A DNA stretch of 64,000 nt from Zizania palustris (GCA_019279435.1 JAAALK010000288.1:76418255-76482254), one strand, 5' to 3'. Shown: positions 9,194 through 21,126, counted from the stretch's first letter. Numbers and translations: made by a program. The notes: generated by a model from the letters alone, not told the origin.

Positions 9194-10432
9194 ACATCCC
9201 GGGGATTCAAACTCTATCAAATGGATGTCAAAAGTGCTTTTCTTAATGGCTTCATAGGTGAAGATGTTTATGTAAAACAACCCCTTGGTTTTGAAAACCC
9301 CAAGTACCCACATAAAGTCCTTAAACTTCATAAGGCTCTTTATGGACTCAAGCAGGCCCCTCGGGCATGGTATGATAGACTTAAGTCTTTTCTGCTTGAG
9401 CGAGGGTATTTGATGGGCTCTGTTGATAAAACTTTGTTTACTCTCAAGCATGGCAAAGATTTCCTCCTGGTTCAAATTTATGTGGATGATATCATCTTTG
9501 GTGGCTCTTCTCATGCTTTGGTTGTCGAGTTTGCAGATACCATGAGCAGGGAGTTTGAAATGTCAATGATGGGTGAACTCACCTTTTTCCTTGGTTTGCA
9601 AATCAAGCAAAGCAAACAAGGTACTTTTGTCCACCAGACGAAGTACACCAAGGACCTGCTCAAGAAGTTCGACATGTCCGATGCGAAGCCCCTCGCCACT
9701 CCAATGGCTACATCTGTAGCATTGGACCCTGACGAAGATGGAGAAGTCGTAGATCAGAAGAAGTTCCGAAGCATGATCGGCTCCCTCCTCTACTTGACTG
9801 CTACGAGGCCGGACATACACTTCACAGTGTGTCTGTGCGCTCATTTTCAGGCTTCACCACGAGCTTCGCACCGCCAAGCGGTAAAGCGCATCTTAAGGTA
9901 TCTCAAACACACCCTTGAATTTGGCATATGGTATTCAGCGTCTTCATCTTTATGTCTTCGAGGTTATTCCGATGCGGATTTTGCTGGGTGTAGAATTGAT
10001 AGGAAGAGTACCTCTAGTACTTGTCATTTTCTGGGTACTTCATTGGTTTGCTGGTCTTCCCGCAAACAGTCTAGTGTTGCACAATCGACGGCTGAGGCCG
10101 AATATGTTGCTGCAGCTAGCTGTTGCTCTCAGATTTTGTGGATGGTTTCCACTTTGCGGGATTTCGGGTTAGATTATAAGAGTGTTCCACTTTTCTGTGA
10201 TAACACTAGCGCTATTTGTATTGCAAACAACCCGGTTCAGCACTCCAGAACCAAACACATTGATGCCCGGTATCACTTTCTCAGATATCACAATGAGAAG
10301 GGTGATATTGAACTTCAATATGTTGATACCCAACACCAGCTTGCCGACATTTTTACAAAACCCCTTGATGCTTCTCGATTTGCTTACTTGCGTGGGGAAC
10401 TTGGCATTTGTCACCCTTACGGCATTTTGTGA
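9194..10432 (+). pseudogene. pol: RT and RNase H part of Sirevirus B pol (5' part separated by insertion of A)
   Basis: The reading frame begins in the middle of the RT palm domain (QMDVKSAFLNG) and includes YVDD. It continues with RNase H motifs (YSDADF, TAEAEYVAAASCC) and the terminal LADIFTKPL block, ending in TGA at 10430-10432. It is clearly related to pol of A but distinct from it. There is no internal stop. The frame is accidentally continuous with an open stretch of the A LTR starting at 9086, producing an apparent 448-codon ORF. The first 36 codons of that ORF are LTR sequence and not part of any natural protein. Protease, integrase and the first part of RT are outside the window. 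Confidence 0.88.
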
Positions 10433-11629
10433 GGGGGAGCTGTTTTAGATGGATATGCCTTTGCTAATTTTGTGCTAAATTGCATTTATATCTTTTGCAC
10501 TTATATGCCTGCTTATAATCCATGTCATCATGACAGCTCAGCTCTTTTTAATTTATCTGGAACATTCATGTGCATGATGTTTTATTTTCACAATCAAATC
10601 ATGTTCACTGCTTAGTCTTGAATCTAGCATGTTTAGGCAGGACTGCTTTAGCTATCTTTTATCTGCTTGACAGCGAGACACTGTTCATTGGATGCTAAAA
10701 ATTGCAACTTGAAAAATTGTTCTCCATCTTCATGGATATTCATAAAATGCCAAACAATTGGTACACTTAATTATAATCAAAAACTCCATGATTTGCATGC
10801 TTTAAGTTAAAAGATCCAGGTGGGTTTGTTTGTCGCACTATCCTATTCTAGACTGCTTACCATTGCACCTTGGTCTGAACTGGAATAGTGTAGTGTATGC
10901 CAAAATCATTGCCTTAAGCTTCTTATGGATTTCATGCCTAGGCTTGGCCTGATTGGAAAGTATAAGGTGGACAAACAAATAACCCCTGGCACTAAGAAAA
11001 GAACAACAAAATTCATTGACTATCAAGTTTGCTTTTCATGCTCCATTTGAACTAGACTTGTCTGTCTAGAGTAGAAATTGACTAGCTTTGCGCAGTCCTT
11101 GCTCTTACTTGTCTAAGTTTCCTTGACTAAGTGGTGTTGCTTTTATTTCAAAAATGATCAAATCACATGCTTCATCATGTTTTTAGAGAATATTAATTTG
11201 AGCTGAGCCCATGATCATTGGTGTTATTGTTGGCATATTTTTGCTTCATATGTCTTTGCAATTCTGCTCAATTCAAAGCTTTGCATATTTACATGCTCCT
11301 TGATGCTTGCATTGCCAAAGGGGGAGAAATTCCTCAAGGAGGAAAGACTTGCTTTGTTCTCTGCCGCAAGGGGTATAATTTCCAAAGGGGGAGAAAATTT
11401 GACATAAAGGGGGAGAAGGTTCTTTATTGCCAAAGGGAAACTTAACTCAGGGGGAGTTTTTATTGCCGAAGGGGCTTTTTACACTTTTGAGAAAGGGGGA
11501 GGAAAATTCTTTTGTCAAGTGACATGATTTGGCTCTTTTCTGAGTTTTTATGGTCACTTGTGTGCTGAAATTTTTTTACATTTTCTTGAACTTGGATTTG
11601 GTTGTCAATGCACTCATCAAGGGGGAGAT
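10433..11629 (+). other. Non-coding spacer of Sirevirus B with polypurine tracts
   Basis: No gene is seen. Between 11320 and 11629 there are at least six AAGGGGGAG or CAGGGGGAG tracts. The last (CAAGGGGGAGAT) abuts the 3' LTR and is the likely plus-strand primer. Confidence 0.78.
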
Positions 11630-13642
11630 TGAGAAACCAAGGGTTGGTTTCAGTGTTTGTGATGAGTGATTGACAGGCTTTTTACCTCTGTTCGAAGGGG
11701 TACCTCCGAAGGGGGTTCGGAGGCTGTACCTCCGAAGGGTGTTCGGAGGTGGTTTCACCGAAGTGTGTTCGGTGGCTGTTTGCTGCAGCTGTGCAGCGGA
11801 GTGTGCTTGTCGGAGGGGTCCGACAGTACACGATGATTGGGTTCGTACCGAAGGCTTCGGTACTTTGGGCGGTACACCGGAGTGTGTACCGGAGGTTGCT
11901 AACCCGGAGAGGTCTCCGGAGTACTGGATACACTTGTCTGCTTGTCTGTGGTGCGCAGGGACTTCAGAGGCGACGGACAAGGTTCGTAGCAGGTGAACCT
12001 GGGTCAAGCGGGAGGCTTGATGCCAGGGGAGCGGGGAGCTCCGTCATGGTGGCTGCGAAGGGGGTCTGGGTCGGTCCTCGGGTCGAGGCGTACCAGGTGA
12101 AGGCAGAGAGTGCGGAGCGTGGCTCCGGCTGAAGGTGCTCCGAGACAAAGTCCTCGGAGGTGAAGCACTTCGAAGGTACTCCGGATGGAGTGACTTCGGA
12201 GTATGGTGGAACAAGTCCTCTGCGGAGGCAAGGAGTTCGAAGTGTGCTCCGGAGGGAGACATTTGAAGGTTACCCGACGAAGGTCTCAGAAGTCGAGGCG
12301 CATCGAAGGCATGGTCCGGGTGAGGCTCGTCGAGGAGTGTGCTCGGGGAGAGGCACTGCGACGAAGTGCTCATGGAATGCTTCATGCGGAGGCCTTGGAC
12401 GAAGGAGGGACTTCGAAGGGTGGTACTCCGAAGGTGGGGCTTCGGAGTGAGGAAGGCTTCGGAGCGAGGCTAGCTCCGGAGCGAGGTTGACTTGAGGTGC
12501 TTCGGCCTGCATGGCTTCGGTACACGGGCTGACGGAGTTCGAGCTGAGTGAAGCTGCGAAGCCGTGGTGGTCCACTCCGGAGGTGTTGGTGCGAAGGCCC
12601 AAGGGCTTTGACGGCTTCCGCTCAAACCGTCACTGTATCGAAGGCCATCTTCGGCGAAGCGAAGGCCACCAGGCTCAAGGCTTCTCGCCGAAGCTACCGC
12701 ACCCTCGCGTGCGAAGGGAGGCTCTAGAAGGTCAAAGACTGCAAAGGCTGACACTGTCTGTTCTGTCAAAAGCTGACGCTGTACCCTCTGCAAAGCTGAC
12801 AGAGAAGCCTCCAGAATAAAGGTGGACTACCTTTTGTACCCCTTAGTTCTGTAGAGACAAATCCTTTGTAAACCCTAGGGGTAAAGTAGTCATTTCCTTT
12901 GGGTGAACTGTGGGCTATAAATATGGGGGCTCGGTAGGTAACATTTAACACTTTGAGCATTTACTGTTGAGCTCTTGTAGCCACATACCTCGCTGTATTC
13001 ATCCAGAGTTCATTTTATTGTGTTCCTTGTTCAAGCGGCGAAGCCCTGCATCTTTGTGCTTTTTGCTTGAGCTCGCGTTACATACCTCGCTAGTTGTAGT
13101 GCGCCGAAGCCTGTCTAGGCGAAGGGTGTTGTTCTACGAAGTGTGTTTTCAGTGTGCTGTCGCTCTGTGTAACTTGAGGCTAGACCTCACAGCTTACTAG
13201 CGAAGCCCTGTTCGAAGCCCGTTTTGCTTCTTGTGTCGAAGCCCTTAGCGAAGTCCGTTTGTGTGCGTGTAGACCTTCGTGTACGAAGCCCAGCACTAGT
13301 TGCTGTTGCCAAGTACTTGGTCGAAGTCCTCAGAGGGCTGTCCACTCTTGCGAAGGGTGAAGTGCGAAGCCTGCTCGAAGCACCCTGTGTGCGGAGCCTG
13401 CACTGACTTAGCAGAGTAGATTTTCGAGGGTTGTTAGTGGAGCGAAGTCTTCTTGGCTTCGAACTTTTGCTCCTGCGAAGCCTGTGTTCGGAGCTGTCGA
13501 AGTACCTCCGAACCAGACCTTCGAAGGTAGTGTTCGAAGCCTGTTCCGCATAAGACAGGATTAAAACCGAAGGCTGTTTTTTAGCCTGAAATTTTAAAAG
13601 CTCCCATTCACCCCCCCTCTGGTCGCCGTTTCCGGTCCAACA
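11630..13642 (+). repeat. 3' LTR of Sirevirus B (about 2.0 kb), rich in CCGAAG/CTTCGG
   Basis: It starts TGAGAAACC after the polypurine tract and ends GGTCCAACA, paralleling the ends of the A LTR. A TATAAATA box lies at 12916-12923. From about 11690 to 13560 the LTR is crowded with CGAAG, CTTCG and TCCGGAG words, several dozen by eye, which A and D lack. Possible target duplication TACAC at 13643; the left copy is outside the window. Confidence 0.85.
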
Positions 13643-14330
13643 TACACAAAATTTGTGATGCTTTATATTTAGATTAAGAACACTAATCCCTTCAAGGACT
13701 TTGATATAAATATCTAAATCTAATGACTCTTATAAGTATATGATCACTACATCCATTAACTGCATGGATAAATTCATTTGTATTGCCAATGATATCAAAT
13801 ATTGGAATGTTATTTCACTTATAACTAGAGAATATGTTTAAGCGTAATTGATGCTAGGTCTCTGCGTAAAAACTTGTGCTATAAGTCTCACTTTGTATCT
13901 CATCACCTCATTGTTTTCATTTCTGTTCCAAAGGAAAAATCATTTCGATCCAATGAGAAAAATGTTTTGAAGAGTAGATATTACTTATGTAAATACTTCT
14001 GATTTTTCTTAGCGAGCTCACTTCCATCTTAATAGCTTCCTTTCATTTTATTCAATCTGAGCGCTTGAGGCACTCTCTCACGGTCTTAGGTTCTAGATCT
14101 ACCTAAAGGTTTTTAGCTATATTAGAGGAGAAATAGATACCGACAATCATAATTTGTCTATTATAAGATTTTCATGAATCGATATAATTTGTGGATATTT
14201 CTTCTAACTCTTTAGGATTTTCCATAATTATGCATTTAGGTATTTCTGATATCCCAACATTTGAATTGGTGCACACATCTATGCTGGGATTTGGATGAAA
14301 ATCATCCATTTGATGTCTTTTAACTAGAGG
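13643..14330 (-). pseudogene. Degenerate copia pol fragment C (linker and start of RT)
   Basis: Read on the minus strand, this gives a recognisable copia RT N-terminal region. EPKTVRECLKRSD and KEAIKMEVSSL lie near 14020-14090. RYKVRLIAQ and TFQYLISLA follow, with QLMDVV and LDIYIKVLEGI toward 13643. The frame contains stops and small shifts. Upstream of RT, at about 14150-14320, is a plausible pre-RT linker. The fragment is cut cleanly at the right end of element B, so B inserted into this older copia. Its continuation must lie left of the window. The sequence resembles copia families other than Sireviruses. Confidence 0.75.
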
Positions 14331-14811
14331 TTAAATTTCATTTAATAACTTTGAAGATATCTTTCTTTGTTTTCGAGATTTATTTTGAGGAGCATTATTT
14401 GTAACTAGATCCCCCACTCTTATTTGTGTTTAGGAGATGAGTGGCTTTTGAGGTACCTTCACTCTTTTAGTACATTAGCTGTTGGAATATAAGATTTAGT
14501 GACAAGTGGCTGGTAGCTTAACTGTTTTATGGATTGATAGATAAATTATTGTTAGCTTAAATGTTTCTGGTGTCAATCAGCTCTTGGTGGTAGCTTTACT
14601 ATTTTTTATGTCATTCATATAAATTACATGTCTTGGGGTATTGTTTGAAATCTAGATGTTTAAAACGACACTACCTAGGCACCAACGCTTTGCCACTGCT
14701 TAGGTGTGTCTAAACAGCCTAGGCACACCCCCTCCAACCATTTACCACTTATCTCTTTTCGAAATATTGATAATTAGTATGTGAAAATCCACCGAGTATT
14801 TATCATATGTG
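14331..14811. other. AT-rich stretch without recognised gene
   Basis: No gene, terminal repeat or tandem array could be supported. A short stretch near 14680-14740 repeats the word CCTAGGCAC. Confidence 0.5.
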
Positions 14812-15290
14812 TGTTGACACCAGAATTTAGATTGACGTACCATCGGCTAGGTGACCCAGACAACAGAGAGCCGACGGGCTTTAACAACCGAAGACAGGTT
14901 GCGTGTGTGTTGTGGGCTGATGTTTTGTTAAGTAGTTTTTCATTTAATTAATAAATAAGACAATTAGTATTATGTGTTATCTATAGATGACGTGTTCACC
15001 CGGCTATAAATATGTAAGCCTGGAGTCGTAATAACACACACCTCAGTCAATCAAACCCTTCGGCGCATCGCCAACTTTAGGTATGTAGTATTAGGGTGAT
15101 TCTCTGTTAGAATTATGGCTGCATCGGTTTAGTCTAATCATAAAATATCTTGAATCCCTCGTAGGGGATCTATTTATGGTCTGATATATTAATTGCATAT
15201 TCAATGATAAATATTTCCCGATATTAAGGAAGATTCTAATTACCAAAATGAATGCTAGGAAGGATCTAGCTGCTAAGAGGGTTCGAGCCA
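14812..15290 (+). repeat. Possible gypsy LTR fragment with TATA box
   Basis: The block starts TGTTGACACC, a common start of grass gypsy LTRs. It has CGGCTATAAATATG at 15001-15014 as a core promoter, followed by a leader-like stretch. I could not define a matching end or a target duplication, so the right limit is arbitrary. Confidence 0.35.
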
Positions 15291-17056
15291 TAATGGATTG
15301 ATGTGACCGTAGTGGCGACTTCGCTTCCGATGCTCCGTCTCACGTCTCAGGCCTGCCTTGTAGAGCTTGACTCCTGCATGAAACTCAATTGGAATGTCCA
15401 ATGCATATCTGCCTATGATCCATATACCCATAAATCTAAAACTCAAGTTCATAAAATCATTAATTTGCAAAATTACAAATAACCTGCTAGATACATTTAC
15501 TAATTACAAATGTGTCATAGAATCATATAAGGGGGCCTCTAAAGTACAACATATACGTCCTAAGGAGGTAATACTTCTAATTAATTTCATCCATTGATTT
15601 AGTACTATGTAATTATACATGCACGCAGGTAAAAATAGAAGGAAATATAGGAAGTAATATATCATCTTATTTAAATATCAGTTGTTAGATAAAAACAATG
15701 AACGGTCCACAATTATTGGTTGTATCTTAAAATTCTTCTCATATAATCATGTATATGTTTGTAGTACTAGCTAAAACCACTCAACCCATGTTCAGAATAA
15801 GAAGGGTAGCACACAACCCCTATACAAAATAATATGGGAAGAAGTAAGATCACACAAGAAAATAAGCGTGCAATTGCCAATGGAAACATCAAAAATCCTC
15901 CGTAGTAATCAACCTTAAGTTGATATACGTTCAGGAAATGTACAAAAATCTAGCTCAATAATTTCTTCAATTTATGATGCTAGAACTTCAAAAAAAACTC
16001 TGACTCATCGGGAAATTAAGAAGAGTCACCAAGGTTATAAAAGATTTCCACCAACTATACAAATTCTAAATAATCATATGATAAAAGAGTAAAATTGTCA
16101 ACACATATTTCTCCACTATATATTTCTATGGGTCATTTGATTCAAACATGTTATATCATGTTCATGGTATTTACATTAGACGTTTTCATTATCTACAAGT
16201 TTCAAGGGGAGTATCTCCGTGAGATTTAACCTACACATACATTATATTATACTATTTTTATGAGTTTTATATATTTTATCATAAATTTTATTAATGAGGT
16301 AATATCTACACAAAAACATATATCATGTTCCTATCTTTCATAATGTATTTTTTATAGGAATATGCAAAACATATTTATTGTTCTCCAAATCCACTTATAG
16401 TTTCTTTCTTTTACAAGGTTTTTACTATGTAGGTTGGAAGGAGAAACAATAATCAACATATACGCTATAATCATTTTCTCCTTATTTCCTCGTGGAGTTT
16501 TAACAACATATCTCTGGCGTCAATCAAGAGAGTGTTGCAAATGGATTATCAATACCAGAATTAGTGTTAATGTTGTTTCACATATATGTGTACAGATTCA
16601 TCGATCCATGGATGAATCTAATAAAAACTAGAATAACTCACATTCTAGAACGGATGGAATAGTTAGAACTAACTTAGAGATTTTAATATGTGTTTATTGG
16701 AATGCATATCTTCCAAAAGACATGCATTCATCTTTACGCACTCATTCATTTATAGACACCTATTTATCTATAGACATTCATTCATCTCTACAAATATGCA
16801 TAACTTGGTTTGTAATCAAACAAAATAATTAAATAGCGAAATCATCCCACTCTTTCAGAAAAAGTTGAAAAACCGTATCGGGCCACTGGTTAAACAAGAA
16901 AAAACCAAAACCAAACACTCAATCCAGTTGTGCAATTGAATCGGTAAAAACCAGGCAAACTAATCGGGTTTTTTGTTGAAACGGTGAACCGGTGCCGGTT
17001 TTAATAAATCAGGTGGTCCAGTGTTAGCACATGAAAAATTTTAGTTGGAGAGTTTC
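15291..17056. other. AT-rich intergenic sequence, nothing recognised
   Basis: Short open frames occur, but none has a recognisable protein. At 16860-17000 there is a GGTTTT/AACCGG-rich patch of unknown origin. Confidence 0.5.
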
Positions 17057-17297
17057 TGTTGACATAAAAATGTGTCTCGCACTTGGGTCAGTTCGACGAT
17101 CCAAAAATGTGCATATACTTAGGGACAAGCCTAAGTGTAACATAACACTGACGTCGCGTTCCGACTACCCTTAACAGTGGCAAGGGGGTGGAGTCGCCAG
17201 GTCAGTGTTGTGTTACGCTTAGGCTTGTCCCTAAGTATCTGCACACTTTTAGATCGTTGAACTAACCCAAGTGCGGGGGCACGTTTTCGTGTCAACA
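17057..17297. repeat. Inverted repeat (about 96-base arms, 48-base loop) at the 5' end of F1
   Basis: The left arm (17057-17152) and right arm (17201-17297) are imperfect reverse complements. Both carry CTTAGGGACAAGCCTAAG-like and GCACTTGGGT words. The left arm and loop match the start of F2 (26248 onward). The right arm is an inverted extra copy in the place where the LTR end should be, next to the primer-binding site. Confidence 0.8.
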
Positions 17298-17304
17298 CAC
17301 TTTT

Positions 17305-17321
17305 TGATGACTCCGCTGGGA
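17305..17321 (+). other. Primer-binding site of F1
   Basis: TGATGACTCCGCTGGGA resembles the TGGCGACTCCGCTGGGGA-type site found just after the 5' LTR in many grass gypsy elements, with two changes. It lies eight bases after the fold-back structure. Confidence 0.6.
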
Positions 17322-17615
17322 AGAGATACACCAACATGACGAGTATATCTACATCGGCTGTGGGTACGTCTACGATGACTACTACATCTATGACGCCGAT
17401 AGATCCAATGGGGGTGCGGATATCGACAACTGCAACATCATGACGCCTACCCTTGAAAATATTCCTGAAGAGGACCGAGCAGAGATCGAGGCAAAAATGA
17501 AGGCACTACAAGACCTCATGCTTGGGAGCTACGTCAAGACACGTGTGGGCTTCATCAAGCGCGACGTCCATGTGATGACCTCTCTCAGACCCAGGTAACA
17601 CCAGTATCGCCTCCG

Positions 17616-19360
17616 TTGTCTTCTTTAGAAATTGAGCAAAAAATAGTCGCATCAGTAGATCAAGCTGTTAGCGCTTCGCTAGCCAACCGTTTAGATTCGG
17701 TAGTTAGCTCTCAAGTAGAGGCGACACTTAGAAGGTTCGTCTTTACCGAGGTCGTTCCTCCAGCTCCAATTGCTAGCGCACCTCTGGTAAATCATATATA
17801 TAGAAGAACCGACGGTAGTACTGGCAAGACCATCATGTCTCCGGCCCCAACATATACGACCGATATAATCCACTACGTGCATGTCCAAGCTAACCCCGTT
17901 TACTGCACGCCACCTACACCTGCGCCAGTTCTTCCTGTGTTGCCTGCACCGCACGCACAAATGCATAGGCCTAAGCACGCCACATACCTAGAGCCAGCAC
18001 GTGAGGAAGACCCCCGTGGCCTACATGCCGACATACCGCCACATGTCGCGCCCCCGCATGAGAGACGCGCGCAAGCAGTGGGCCAGGACGACATAGAGGA
18101 GCAGATCCGCACACTATTTAGAGAGTGCACCGGCTTCGTACCTAGGGGTCAAGCTAGGGTTTATCGAAAGTCATACCCCGACCAATTCGATACGATAACT
18201 TACCCTCACGGATATAGAGTACCTGAGTTCACTAAGTTCGACGGTGAGGGTAACAAAACCACACTAGAGCATGTCAGTCAGTTTTTAGCACAGTGTGGAG
18301 AAGCTAGTGGGTTGGATGCTTTAAAACTCAGATTGTTCTCTCTCACTATCCGGCACGATTTCAATTAGTTTTCGGCGCTCCCGCCGAACTCTGTCCAAAC
18401 GTGGGCTGAATTGGAACAAAAGTTCCATGACTATTTTTATACAGGTGAGATAGAACTTAGGCTATCACACTTTACATCGGTTAGATAGAAATCTAGCGAG
18501 AGTGTCTCAAAGCACTTCAAGCGCTTTAGACATACTAGAAACCGGTGTTTTAGTCTTAATATTTCAGAAAGGGATTTAGTGGATCTAGCTTTCAACGGAT
18601 TGTGTTCTGAAATTAAAGAGATATTAGACAACCAAAACCTTTTGGAAGTGAGCCAAGTCTTACAACAGGCTCTGGTCCAGGAAGGCCGGGCTAAGGATAA
18701 AAGGTTTATTAAAAAGTTTAACAAGCCTAGAGCTGAAGTCCACATTATGGAGCACTCCGGCGAGGAAGAATCAGAGGAAGAAGAAGATTCGGCTGACATG
18801 TATGCGACTGAATGGGTTTGGAATGCTAAGAGAAAACCCGTTACCTGCTCTGAATTGTGGTCGTCTCCCACTAAGAGTCGTCCTAGCGAAGTCAAATACT
18901 CGTTTGATATAACTAAGTGCGATAAAATATTTGATTTCCTCTTGAAAAACCAGCTTCTCAGGTTGCCTAAAGGCCAAGTCATCCCATCTACTGACGAGCT
19001 AAAGAAATGCCCCTGCTGTAAGTGGCATGATTCGCATTCACATTATACTAACGACTACAATGTTTTTCGTCGATAGGTTCAATCGGCCATAGAGTAGGAC
19101 GATTGAAAATAGACCCCAGTCCAAAGATGAAGTTGGACAAAGACTCCTTTCCCGTAAACACCGTCAACCTCAATGAGAAGAGGGTTCTGATTCGGCTAGA
19201 GCAGGTTGAGTCAGCTAAAGGGAAAGCGGTCATTATTAGAGAATCACAAACACACACACTCATACAAAAAAACCCTAAAGTAGGAGTATGGAAATGGAAT
19301 GTCAACATGTCTCCTTCGGCTAGGGCTCGCAAGAAGCCAAAGGTGACATATCAGATATTA
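17616..19360 (+). pseudogene. gag: Degenerate gypsy (Tat-lineage-like) Gag of F1
   Basis: The chain contains a classical gypsy Gag capsid region: FTKFDGEGNKTTLEHVSQFL, then FSALPPNSVQTWAELEQKF and DLAFNGL. A metal-binding-like tail CPCCKWHDSHSHYTND follows, then a linker (FPVNTVNLNEKR) that normally leads to the protease. TAG stops at 18366, 18487 and 19074 replace what are normally Trp or Gln codons, consistent with C-to-T type decay. A frameshift near 19100 changes frame. Everything after the linker, including the whole pol, is missing. An upstream part (about 17340-17600) is also open in places and may be the true N-terminus. Confidence 0.75.
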
Positions 19361-19399
19361 TTGAACAAACATCAAAAAAAAGCTAAGGAAACATGCTCC

Positions 19400-20408
19400 C
19401 GTGCAAGAAGGCTAAAACAGCCGAAGGGGCCAAAACAGTCGGAGGGTGGCTTCGGACCACGGTGGTCGAACCCTCCGCGCGGTGGCTTCGGACCACAGCG
19501 GCCGAACCCTCCACACAGTAGCTTCGGACCCCAGTGGTCGAACCCCGCGTAGAACGGCCCTAGTGGTCGAGCTCAACTCCGCTCTGGACGAACCCGTCGG
19601 TGGGTGGCTTCGGCCCATAGTGACCAAACATACCTCCGGCCTGGCAGGACTCTTCGTTGATATGGTTCAAAATCCCTTCGACATGGTTGAGCCCCCCTCC
19701 AAGCAGTGGGTTTAGCTCGTGGTGGGCAAAGCCACTGGAGCCGCTGATGTCTCCACCGTACAACTAGACAGGGACCCCATGGGCTCCGTACACCTCACCC
19801 CTAGGGTACCCTTCACAATATAATGTTGTCCCTTGTTTTCCTTCAGAATATTATAACTGGTAGGGACAAACGGACGTGGCAAAGGGAGACATCGTCCACA
19901 GGCTATATGTGTACCTTCGAATCGACTCACACAGGACGGAGCCAAGGGAGATGGACGCGAAGAGGTGAATGAGAGGGAGTCTAAAGCCATCACATTCAAA
20001 GTAGGGTCTCAGGAAGTCCCAATCCCGAGGGCCCCCTCGCTGAAGCCCGAGAGAGGTAAGTCCCCTACTCAAGTCGAGGCCAGCACCGGAGCCCGGTCCG
20101 ATCGGCCGAATGAGGTCGGTCCGATCGACAGGGTTCGCAGCGAGGCATCCTCCGACTATAAAGCACGTGAAGCCTGTGAAGGTCTGTCGAAGCCTGCTCC
20201 TTGGGTTGAAACTTCGGCGAGGCGGGACTCCGAAGGCCTTCGGGCCGAAGGTAGCAGGCCGCTGGAAGACTTCCGAAGCCCAAGGCTTAATGGGCCTTCG
20301 ACCCTGTAAGGCTTCGGCCTGGTCCAGAACATGTGTATTTTTGGCCCAAATTACCAAAATTTATATTTTGACAATCTTGACCATTAATACCATTTTTTGC
20401 TATCAACC
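19400..20408 (+). repeat. 3' LTR-derived part of F1, CTTCGG-rich
   Basis: From about 19420 to 20320 the sequence is rich in CTTCGG, CCGAAG and TGGTCGAAC words. The last about 100 bases (ATGTGTATTTTTGGC to the end) match the last 100 bases of F2. The start of the 3' LTR is not visible, so a deletion probably removed pol together with the LTR start. Confidence 0.65.
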
Positions 20409-20413
20409 GTTTT

Positions 20414-21126
20414 CATTTATTTTTACCATCACTCCAACTCACATTTAGTATGTAATAATTAACAAAATAATTTGTAGAGGAGGAATTAAATGTAGATGGT
20501 ACCAACATTGACAAAGAATTTTCAAAGTAAAAATACACCACCACAGCAGAGCGCATTTGATTCTTATTTTAATAGAGATCGGACAATCAAATGAAACAAA
20601 CAATAATGAATGAAATAATCTTTCTAATTAGAACTTTTATTATATGTACAAGAAGCATTTATCATCAACTTGTATGTTGTACTGATTAAGAAACTATTTT
20701 CTTATAACATTTATAGTTTGTTTTATATTGTTATGAATCATAAATAAACTTTATTTAAAACGTTTGATATTATTGTTGTTGTTATATGGATTTATGGGTT
20801 ATAACACTATAGTTATAATAATATCACTCTAAATTTTAATATTATGATATAATTGTAATGTAAATTTATATTTTTAATATCTGATTATACATACTACTCA
20901 TTAATTTGTATTGTTTATATATTAAAATAATAAAAAATAGTATTAATATTAATAAATAAAAAATCAATGTCGATGACCGGTCTCGACTTCTTCTTTCAAT
21001 AAAAAATCAGGTTCTAACAGCTGCAAGTTGTAGCATGGCAAACATTATAGAATGGTCTCCCTCTTGCTGCTACCTCGATCTACAACAATCGACGACTCAA
21101 CAGCCAACATCATAGAATGTGGCAGT
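20414..21126. other. Very AT-rich intergenic sequence
   Basis: Nothing is recognised. The stretch has long A/T runs and no supported coding region. Confidence 0.5.

Larger units (their letters stand above)
9194..13642 (+). mobile_element. Sirevirus B, right part only (interrupted by element A)
   Basis: The sequence resumes inside an RT gene directly after the end of A. It runs through RNase H, a GGGGGAG-rich spacer and a 3' LTR ending at 13642. The left part of B lies beyond the window, to the left of A. B itself ends against a minus-strand copia pol fragment (C). The coding part is open to the stop codon, so B is not very old. Confidence 0.88.
17057..20408 (+). mobile_element. Gypsy-type non-autonomous LTR element F1 (gag relic, no pol)
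   Basis: It starts TGTTGACA and ends GCTATCAACC, where F2 ends in CAACA. It is flanked by GTTTC (17052-17056) and GTTTT (20409-20413), a 4/5 target duplication. After a fold-back 5' end comes a gypsy-type primer-binding site (17305-17321), then a broken Tat-lineage Gag. A jump follows directly into CTTCGG-rich sequence that matches the 3' part of F2. Integrase, RT and RNase H are absent. The end shared with F2 shows this is one family. Confidence 0.75.

Noticed and set aside
9086..10432. Treating the 448-codon frame as one natural gene
   Set aside because: The first 36 codons are LTR sequence of another element. The frame is a by-product of the insertion.
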